Assembly: GCA_947172415.1 (NCBI GenBank)
Contig: OX359191.1
Span: 8,665,130 to 8,729,129, forward strand
Reading direction: 5' to 3'
DNA from: Chondrosia reniformis
Taxonomy: Eukaryota; Porifera; Demospongiae; Chondrillida; Chondrillidae
Length of the DNA stretch: 64,000 bases
Position numbers and translations under genes: made by a program. The notes beneath the pieces are model-generated. The model was given only the letters and a program-made list of their open reading frames with translations. It was not told where the DNA came from and made no database searches. Positions 37,777 to 46,900 of the stretch are shown here, one piece after another (position 1 is the first letter of the stretch; each line of letters begins with the position of its first letter).

Positions 37777-39703
37777 TCATTTTCTTGTCTTCTTGCTGTA
37801 ACTGATCATGTGATTGGCCATCCCAGCCACTATCTCCTCCACTGTTCTGTTCTGCCCGTAGTAGTCCACAAAGTCGCCATCAGGGTTGACTAGATACATA
37901 ATGATAGTGTGATCCACCTGTGAGAAGTTACCATGGAAACCATAGCTTAATAATAAAGTTACTTTACCAGACAGTCACTCTTACCAAGTAGTCGTTATCA
38001 TCGTCAGATGGGCCAACACTAAAGTACACTCTGTAAGATTTAGCCGCCTGTTTGATCTGCTCTGGTGTACCAGTTAACCCAACAAAGCGAGGATGGAAAT
38101 CTAAACGTTACAAGCACACAAATATAATGTAAACAGAAGAAACCTGGCAATAAAATGGATGCCATCCAGTTTGACTAATAACTACATACACCATCACCTG
38201 CGCTGGTTGGTTAGCTTACCTTTCAAGTAAGCTTTAATGATCTCAGGTTTGTCTCTTGCAGGATCAACAGTTATGAAGAGCGGCTGCAGCTTTGGAAGAC
38301 TAGCCATACCATCTAACACAAGTAGGTATAGTGTGAAAATAGGAGGCAGGGCCGAGCCGGGAGAGGGACCATACTGGGGGAGGGGTCTAGCCGGGGGAGG
38401 GGTCTAGTCGGGGGAGGGGTCTAGTCGGGGGAGGGGTCTAGTCGGGGGAGGGTTCTAGCCGGGGGAGGGGTCTAGCCGGGGGAGGGATCTAGCTGGGGGA
38501 GGGGTCTAGCCGGGGGAGGGATCTAGTCGGGGGAGGGGTCTAGCTAGTGCTTATCAATTATGTAGCTGCATACCAAGTTTGTCTATGGCTTCACCCAGCT
38601 TTTCCAATTGATCTGGACATATGTCTGGGCAGAAGGTAAACCCAAAATATATGACAATCCACTGTCCTAGGTAGTCTTTGTCCGTCTTCCTCTCTCCGTT
38701 GTGGTCTGTCAGATCAAATGGACCACCCAGAGAAGCCTTACCAATGGACCGTGTTTTTTCCTTCTCCTTCGCTACAAACACATGTTAGGGAGAGCAAACA
38801 CTCTCTAGACATATAAATGAATATATTGTATACTAATACAGTAGTGGACAAAGTTGAGATCAGTTTGAGGCCAGCATGATAGAAACGTCTATAGGCCACA
38901 CATCAGAGAGTGGATACACTGTCGACACACCCTGGGGGGGTGGTATAGTTAACCAGTTATGGTGTGCCATATTTAGAGATACCTGCTTTCTTTTCCTTCT
39001 TGAGTTTTCTGACATACAACAGAACACCACTTCCGGCCACCAACAACAGTGTCAGCGATTTCCATGAGATTGGCTGTATAGAGACATGGCAGTGAAGACA
39101 AGACTCACATGTACTAGTAGTACCATCCTCACCCCCCCTGTGTTGGGACGTTTGGCACTTGATGGTGCATCCTGCGAGTAGGACCGATGCATGAGAGCAG
39201 TAGTACCAGGTCTAACAGGACTGAGGCACTTTGGAACTGACCTCCTTGACAGCAGCTACCAAAGGAAATAATACTATAAAGGTTCATTGCTGCGTAGTTA
39301 TGTTGGTAAGTTTCCCTGCTGCGATATGTTCCAAGAATCACCCCAAGGGAAGACATAACAATTCTACAGTACTGCATATAGACAGGCAATAAGCACAACC
39401 TACTGCAGCAATAATGTATATATACATACGATACATAATCTTTGAACTTTTATTAAGTAAAAAACAATTGATGATATATAATTATTTATTATGATATGTA
39501 ATTACTATATCATTTTTTATTATTTTATTAGTTTTCTTCAAATAGGACATCTATTCAATGTATTATATAACAATAATAACAATAGTACAGTGATAATATT
39601 GATGAGGCCTAAACCAGCTCAACAGTGCAGTTGGTTTGTCTACACTTACGATCACTGATGATAGCTGTTGTTGAAGTTTAGTCGCATTCCTCCAGCAAGA
39701 CAT
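37777..39703 (-). CDS. SCO1: SCO1/SCO2-type cytochrome c oxidase copper chaperone
   Basis: Seven exons. Exon 1 begins at ATG 39703 ([13 protein letters not shown]) and joins in phase to a basic, serine-rich mitochondrial targeting exon ([17 protein letters not shown]...). A transmembrane helix follows ([16 protein letters not shown], about 39070-38985). The soluble thioredoxin-like domain contains the copper-binding CPDICP motif in [15 protein letters not shown] (about 38620) and the copper-ligand histidine in [20 protein letters not shown] (near 37900). The protein delivers copper to the CuA site of COX2 in complex IV, anchored in the mitochondrial inner membrane. SCO1 and SCO2 cannot be told apart here. 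The intron at about 38330-38560 holds a G-rich array. Confidence 0.92.
38366..38545 (+). repeat. G-rich intronic minisatellite (GGGGGAGGGGTCTAGCC-like)
   Basis: About ten units of 16 to 18 bp, each with runs of five and four G on the plus strand, inside a SCO1 intron. Because SCO1 is on the minus strand, the G-runs are on the template strand and the RNA is C-rich. The array could form G-quadruplex DNA. Confidence 0.92.
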
Positions 39704-40572
39704 AATTGAGTTTACTATAGATGGTACATTAACAATGTCACCATATGTGTAGGTATGTCATTGGTTGTGCTACTATACCGACTGTGACTCTGATTGGCTT
39801 GCGCGCCTGTTTGGAGATGCATAAGAGTTGAAGTTGAAACGATGGTTGATACTCTTGCTCTTAATATACGCCTCGGGCGCTAACGGTCTCGGTTCCAGAC
39901 CCACACGTTTCAAGGAAAAATCATGTCTCGTGAGCGCGAATACTGCATATCTACGGCATTGCCTAATCAGCAATTTCACCAAATAAAAAGGACGTAAACA
40001 ATGTAGTGCCCATTTCACAACTACACTAAGTACCAGTAGAACGAGAGAACCGGAGAGACAATAATCTCGTCTGATTGAGAAAAAATTACAAGCAGTGACG
40101 TCTTCACAAAGTTTCATTAACTTTACAGCTACAAGGGGACTTACAGGATATTTTTGTAGTAAGTCAGTATAGATCGTGATCTTTGTCTAATATATTTTAT
40201 TACTTTGAGAACCACACACTCGCACTATGTACAAATGTACGAACGAGCACGTACAAATGGTTCCCTCATCAAGTGAGATCTCTGTGTGTCGTTGAGTAAT
40301 TGAATCGTGCGAAGTATACATAGATAAAATTGAGCTGGTTTTCCTGGTAGCTCCATCTATCATTTGATAACTTATCTATTGTAACCACTGTAAATTAGTC
40401 CGTGGCTACGGGGTACCCAGTATAAATACTATCTATCTATCTATCTATCTATTCATTGTGATGATTACCTAGCAACAGCTTACATAACATTGCTTGCATG
40501 ACCATCTCATTGTGTAAACATGTACAGTCGGTCAATCAACTCATCTTCCTTCTTGCAGAAATCACACGGTGT
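39704..40572. other. Divergent intergenic region between SCO1 and the Bcl-2 gene
   Basis: About 870 bases. It should hold both promoters and a 5' non-coding exon of the Bcl-2 gene, because a strong acceptor (pyrimidine tract then CTTGCAG) sits at 40559. A (CTAT)n run of about seven units is at 40427-40452. A 114-codon minus frame (39773-40117) shows no family resemblance. Confidence 0.5.
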
Positions 40573-41226
40573 ATGGCACAGCTGGAACTCACCTTGCCCC
40601 AGACCCACACTCAGCAGGAGGAGCAGGATAGACAGGATGCTACCAGGTTGTTCTACAGCTCTCTAGAGGTCCTGGCAGAGAATGATCCAGACACATCTCA
40701 TAATGAGACTGCAACTATTTTAAACTGCACCCAGGAAGCAGAAAGAGAGTCTCGAGTGGAGGAACACAGAGTGTGTGAGGAGATAGCAGGTGAACTGTGT
40801 GGCATTGCCGACCAGGTGGACGGTGTGGTACAGGGATATGAAGAGTACTTTGACCAGGTTCTGATCAATCCAAACCCTGAAGTTTTAGAGCACACCTTTT
40901 TGGAAGTAGGTAGGGAGGTATTTCGAACAGGAATCACTCTAAAGAGAATCTGTGTCATGTTGGTGTTCACCTACAAGATGGTAAAGCTCTTTCTAAGAAA
41001 GTTAAGACAAATGTCAGAGAGAATTTTGGGAACAAGAGTTACCGACTTCATTGTTCTTTCTGCAAGGTTTCTCTTTGTTGCCTTCCTGCAATACAAGGTA
41101 TTCTCTTGGGTGAGAACCCATGGTGGGTGGCATAATGTGTTGCCAAGCAACTGGTCTACCTGGACCATTGGCCTGGGAGCTGTTATATTAGCCCTGGGCG
41201 TAGTCTCTCGCTACATGTCTGCATGA
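40573..41226 (+). CDS. Bcl-2 family apoptosis regulator (Bak/Bax-like)
   Basis: One uninterrupted coding exon of 217 residues, starting at MAQLELTLPQ just after a strong splice acceptor at 40559. An in-frame upstream ATG (40498) lies before that acceptor and is probably intronic. A BH3-like segment is seen in EIAGELCGIADQVDGVV (a hydrophobic, then A-D). The BH1 region is EVFRTGITLKRICVMLVFTY, and BH2 is FSWVRTHGGWHNVLP, close to the W-x-x-x-x-GGW pattern. The C-terminus is a tail-anchor helix (TIGLGAVILALGVVSRYMSA). Such proteins control mitochondrial outer-membrane permeability. The BH1 core lacks the usual NWGR (it reads TLKR), so whether it promotes or blocks death cannot be told from sequence. 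Sponges are known to have Bak-like and anti-apoptotic members. Confidence 0.82.
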   Translation: MAQLELTLPQTHTQQEEQDRQDATRLFYSSLEVLAENDPDTSHNETATILNCTQEAERESRVEEHRVCEEIAGELCGIADQVDGVVQGYEEYFDQVLINPNPEVLEHTFLEVGREVFRTGITLKRICVMLVFTYKMVKLFLRKLRQMSERILGTRVTDFIVLSARFLFVAFLQYKVFSWVRTHGGWHNVLPSNWSTWTIGLGAVILALGVVSRYMSA

Positions 41227-41545
41227 ATTGTAATGTAAATTCTGACTTTAAAACATGTACACTTTTTCAAATTGTAACTTGTACATTTTGTCTCTGTTGA
41301 AATTACACTTACATTGTCACAGGATTTCATTTATATTTTAATTTATTTTAACATGATCTATGCAAAGCTTTTTTCATTCCATCTATCAAAGTTGTAATCA
41401 TTTAATTTAAAAGTTAAAATGTGAAGTAAATTAACAAGCATGTTGCAAGCATACATTATAGATCACTGTTCACTTTCTTGATCACATCAGTAATCACATA
41501 AGGTAGACACTGGTATATATGGATTGAACCCATTGCCTATCAGAG

Positions 41546-42660
41546 AGTACGGTAGTACTCTCTAAGTAGGGATGGCCGAAAAAAAACATGGCCGCCCTAT
41601 TCAATGTATTATCAATTAACACCTCATAAATCAACAACGTTCAGATTTTCGGTTGCATTTGTGTGTTTGCAGTCGTTTTTGCATGCTTTTCTAAACGCCA
41701 AAACATGTTACGATGTTCTACAACCTTCGCAAAGTGGTTAAACCGAAATAGGCCAAATTCTGCAATTCCTCATTTTTTCTTCTTCTTCTTCTTCTTCTTC
41801 TTCTTCTTCTTCTTCTTTTTTCAAATGAGCTAGCGCTAACATGCGAACTTACGCAGGTACATACAAATACTAAATCGTCATGAATGTTTCCGAACTAGGG
41901 AATAGGCTACCCTAGATTTCAACGCGCTCCAACCGAAGCGTGTTACTTTTGAAAGTGCCAAATTTAGGGCCTCTTTGAACGCCATTTTTTAATTAAGTTT
42001 CAAATTCTCTGTATATAAAATAAGTAACCCGAATGAGTAATATTTGTGGTACTGCCGTTACCCGCGATCGAATTTCTTAGTCGCTTTGCAGGGCCTATAT
42101 ACAGTCGTATTCTTAACGATTATGGACCCTTTAATATCCTAAACTGAATGTTAAAGAACGGTAGAAAACATCTTATCAAATTTGGGATCTTTTCGGACGC
42201 CATTTTTTAATTTAGAGCTCTCTATTATATCGTCTATTCTGCTACTTTATTTCGAGTTTTCGCCAAGAAAACTTTCAAAACAAATATTAACAAGAAAAAA
42301 GGAGCAATACAAGTTAAATAAAAACATTCAAAAATGAAGTTAAAAGTAGGGATGGCACTATAACAGTGATTGGCACATCTAGAAAAAGTAACGAAACAAG
42401 AAAGTGATCATATGGTAAGGCTAACATTGCAGAAGTGGCATACTGAAACTTAACTATACACATCACTTCTATGTTTGGGCGCATCGATCCCTACTTCTAG
42501 TATATATCCATGATGCGCCCAAACATAGAAGTGATGTGTATAGTTAAGTTTCAGTATGCCACTTCTGCAATGTTAGCCTTACCATATGATCACTTTCTTG
42601 TTTCGTTACTTTTTCTAGATGTGCCAATCACTGTTATAGTGCCATCCCTACTTTTAACTT
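41546..42660. mobile_element. Putative non-autonomous DNA element with AGTAGGGATGGC termini
   Basis: The left end reads AAGTAGGGATGGCCGAAAAA (41563 on), the right end GTGCCATCCCTACTT (about 42640-42655), which is its inverse over about 12 bases. The interior has no transposase frame. The left-end sequence recurs alone at 33020. A nested palindrome (42308-42689) uses the same AGTAGGGATGGCAC ends. Whether this is one element or two nested ones is open. Confidence 0.5.
41778..41818. repeat. CTT trinucleotide microsatellite
   Basis: About 13 TTC units followed by a T run, inside the putative mobile element. Confidence 0.9.
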
Positions 42661-42689
42661 CATTTTTGAATGTTTTTATTTAACTTGTA
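42308..42689. repeat. Long near-perfect palindrome (fold-back/MITE-like)
   Basis: Arms of about 175 bp (42308-42485 and 42512-42689) are almost exact reverse complements around a spacer of about 26 bp. The outer part contains AGTAGGGATGGCACTATAAC and its inverse. Transcription would give a very long hairpin. Confidence 0.92.
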
Positions 42690-42942
42690 ATAGTACAAGT
42701 CTCACAGTCATAGCATTGCTATGTACTCTCTGACCACATTTCTATTTGTATACATTGTGGAGGTCAATATATCCAATTACTTAATTGAATATATCACATT
42801 TAGACCCAGCAAGCTGGCCAGGAGCATGCATCCATACACCCTTTCATTGTGTGACCAGCCACAGGTTCGTTAGGCCCCTCCCACAGGAAGTGATCTGGTT
42901 TTATGGATTGTTAGTGTAGGTATGTAAGTATATACGTAGGTA

Positions 42943-43037
42943 TACTAGGAATGCTTTGAGGAAGTCAGGGGATGTCCAGAATAAGTATATAGGTATACTA
43001 GGAATGCTTTGAGGAAGTCAGGGGATGTCCGGTGTAA
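42943..43037 (+). repeat. Direct duplication of ~48 bp
   Basis: Two consecutive copies of a unit with GGTATACTAGGAATGCTTTG and AGGAAGTCAGGGGATGTCC. No function is visible. Confidence 0.85.
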
Positions 43038-43907
43038 GTGGTCAGAATTTGATTGGGTAGGGTATTGCACAACTTCCTATCATTATGGGATAGCCCAACA
43101 TACTTGAGGGCAACTTCCACAATGCCAGACAACCCAGTAAATTGGCAAAACAGGCTGGATCAGGTAAACATTCATTGTGTCATGTGATACATCAATTTAA
43201 AAGAGGAGACACTTGTTATATTTATGATGTAATGTTACTATATTTAGTACAATACTTATACTATTCAAACTTTTTTATTACTATTGAATCAATTTAAGTT
43301 ATCATTAAGAAGTATTTGTGAAGCATGTGACTGCAGCTGGTGCAGCATATCTGGTTTTCTTGACATTCTTTTGAAGCATACATATGCAACACTAAAAACA
43401 CAGCTTTTAATTATAAATTGCACTAAATGTACAACATCCTTGGTATGACATATTGAAAGTCTAACTGAATGCTGATCATGAACCAATCAATAGAAATATT
43501 AGCATTCATGGTAATGAACTGCATGATAGCCAGGCTATAAGAACTTCAGTATGTGATCATGAATGTCCCCCAGAACCTCCTATTGTGTATATATACTGGC
43601 AGCCAGAAAGAAGTTACTAGATCTTGTACCACCCATAGATATACAGAGCCAACATACACCTACTACCAGAGCAATTCCTTCTCTATGTGCGGTTAACCAG
43701 AAGACTGGGAAAACTAATAACTTGGCAATAAATGTGTGAAATGATTTTTTCACACAAATAGAACTAACTGTTTATAGGGGAATTGCTACATTCAGCAAAC
43801 AGCACATCTACTGATACAACAGTTGAACCATAAACATTATTTCAATGGAATGATAAATTGCACAGAAATGCATAACAAAATAAATCTGTGGGAGACACCT
43901 TAATTGA

Positions 43908-46900
43908 TTATGTTAAATGAAAGCTGGCTTCAATAACATGTTCAGTGTTAACTGTAGAAGGAGTGTCTTTGGCAGATTGCTTCTTGAGTGCTATGGCAGA
44001 ATCATAAGGAGGATGAATGGGCTTCTGAACAGGATCCTTGTGGTTATGCTTATCAGCCTGGGAGGGGAGGGGAAGTGAGAGCAATTAAGGATGACATGGA
44101 ATATTGCAACAGGTTGTAACAATAACAATGGAATCATTACGCCTCTAAAGGCTCTAAATTCAGATATCCCTTAAGGTTTACAAATCAGACATCTCTAAAG
44201 GGTTTGTGTGAAATGGCATATTATAAACATGACTATAGGGGTTACTATTTTAAGTAACAATTGCCACTTATGCAAGGCTGTTTGAAGCACCAACCAACTG
44301 ACAACAGAGGTATATACGGGGCAGCTGATGTTTGCTCTACTGAACAAACAAAGGATATGATTACAGTGCCACTCCCCACCCAACCACCACCCACATGTAT
44401 ACATAGATGCAACCACAGAAGTACTAATTCAATAATTATACAAAACACAAAAATATAAATCATCACTGTAAACAACTTCAATATGCACACATTGAAATTT
44501 GTATTATTATTGGAGGAAGTCTAGCTAAATATACCAGGGTTTCTTTGAAATTTCACAAGGGGGATATAATATAGAAATTGTTTGAGGGGAAAATCTACAG
44601 TAGTTTAATGGATTAGTTGGCTAATAAAAATTGACTATAATGATTTACTTCAAAGGGCTCCACAATATTTTCAAGGGGGCCAAAGTCCCCTGCCTCCAAC
44701 CCCCTAAAGGAAACCCTGTAATAGCATGTATTGCATAATCACCTCCAGTGGATATGTCTTGTCTGAGTCATAACCACTGAGATCTCCACATGCAACAAAC
44801 TTAATGACTTTATCCAATTCTCTGCATCCACTAGGAACTGTTAAGATACAAAAGAGTACAGAGTACACCATCAGTATTGAGAACATGCACATTATTACAC
44901 ATGGAAATGTATATAAAAGTACTGCTATAATACAGTAGCGTATGGCATTACAAATAGATTCCATAGCTTTTACAGTAATGAATATACAACTTTTCATCCA
45001 CAACATTCTTTAGGCTGGCATGCTTGAATAAAGTACGAGGAGTGGAAGGCTTGATAGAACTGCTATATAGTCTTACATTTCAATTGACACAGAAACCTAT
45101 TCAACAGGAAGTTAGTGGGTGGTGTGACCTCTAATTCAAGAGTCACAAGGCAGGTATTTGCTGTAGACCAATGACTGCACTTCTATTCAGGCAGATACCT
45201 GCAAGCCACAAACACCTTCATTGTTTAGAAGGGAAGATAAGGGTTTAGCAAGGGGAAAACAATAGGGAAAATCCCAATGAAAGAGCAACTCCTTTGGGCA
45301 AGCATAGACAGACTTTTCTAGATGTTGATCATTTTAGCAAATATCATTTCAAGGGAAAAGATTACTACATGCCATATGACACAGTTTGGGAATTTTCATA
45401 TCCAGAACTACAGGTAGTGTGCACACTGTGTTATTACATCACTGAGATTGACACTTCCTAATATGGAAGTACTACACATTCATTACATCATGGTTTTGTA
45501 ATGAAGAGGGAGTAACTCACACACTTGTGTCAATGGGTGATCAACAAACAGAATATCAAGTGACCTTAATGACCTCATTTGATAATCAAGCATATTACCT
45601 TACAAAGTCTTATAGCCTTGCCTTGAAACTTAGTTTGGGAAATCATGCATGCAGGATTTTATGTTTGTATATATGCTAATCATTGCTCCAGAATAAAGTG
45701 TCTTCTAGATAAGTATAATAGACTATCTTTCAGATGTGTCAACTTCTGATTTGTGGATATTTTAGAAGTTTTAAAATATCAAAATGGACCATCTGAAAGA
45801 AAGCTAAAAGAAATTCTCACTGTATTTTGATATATACTTACTTTGTATAACATTGAAATTAACTGTATCTCCTTTGTACAAAAAATTAAATAATTCCAGA
45901 AAGGATACAAAACTCACATGCAGAATGTCATTGCAGCATGCATCCATTATACGTAACAAAGGAGATATTTAATTTCACTGTTATGGTATAAGTAAATTAA
46001 ATATCTCCTTTGTTACGTATAATGGATGCATACTTCAATGACATTCTGCATGTGAGTTTTGTATCCTTTCTGGAATTATTTGATATTTTGTACAATTACA
46101 CTTTTAAAAGGATATTAAATCATGTCTACAGCTGCTTAGCTGAAACACTTGTGGTCTGGTAGTAACTGTATGAAATCAAAGCTCACCTCCAGGCGCTGTT
46201 TGGTCTAGCTTTATCTCTCTAAAGCCCTTTGGAGGTTCAAAATTCCTACACACCATAAAGGACTCTGAGTGGGAAGACACATTTTGAAAATGCTATGTCA
46301 GTAAAGGGTTAACTGTTGTAGAACAACATAATGGTCAATGTACAAATTGTCAATTGTGCATTTTATAAATTCAAAAAGTTTCAAATTCAATAATTCCAAA
46401 AGGTGTGTATAAACACACAGTAAAGGCATCCTCAGCAAATTCAAAGAATAAGTTGACAGTAGTGATTGCCATGTAAGAAAACTGAATCAATTATCAATCC
46501 TCTTGCATGTACAATGGCAACACTGCTGACCGTCCAAAGGTTAAATAAAAAGGAAGTTTCTACCGTTTGTTCAAATTGAAAGGATCTAAGAGGACACTTA
46601 TTTTAAAAACAAACTGACTAAACAGTTACTGATTAATTTGAGAATACTATATACTTATATACACACATACCAAGGATTCACAGAAGATCAAGATAAAGAA
46701 AAAGACAAAGATTCCCAGGCCATTCCTAGAATTCCCAGAAACAGCTGTCTGACCCAGTGGAGAAGATGACAGAAGATGAAAGAAAGGAAAAGAAGAAAGA
46801 AAAGACTCCTGTATCTTCATCCAAAGCTCTCTTCAGGTTTAGTTCCCCTATAGGCTTTTTTACAGAATAGGCATAGCATGTAGGAAAATGGTATCTTAGA

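Larger units (their letters stand above)
41227..43907. other. Intergenic region with mobile-element remnants
   Basis: About 2.7 kb between the Bcl-2 stop and the FTSJ1 stop. It contains a family B repeat start (41546), a CTT microsatellite (about 41778-41818), a long palindrome (42308-42689) and a short direct duplication (about 42943-43037). No gene was recognised. Confidence 0.6.

Noticed and set aside
39773-40117. 114-codon minus frame upstream of SCO1
   Set aside because: No recognisable domain; it lies in the SCO1/Bcl-2 promoter region.
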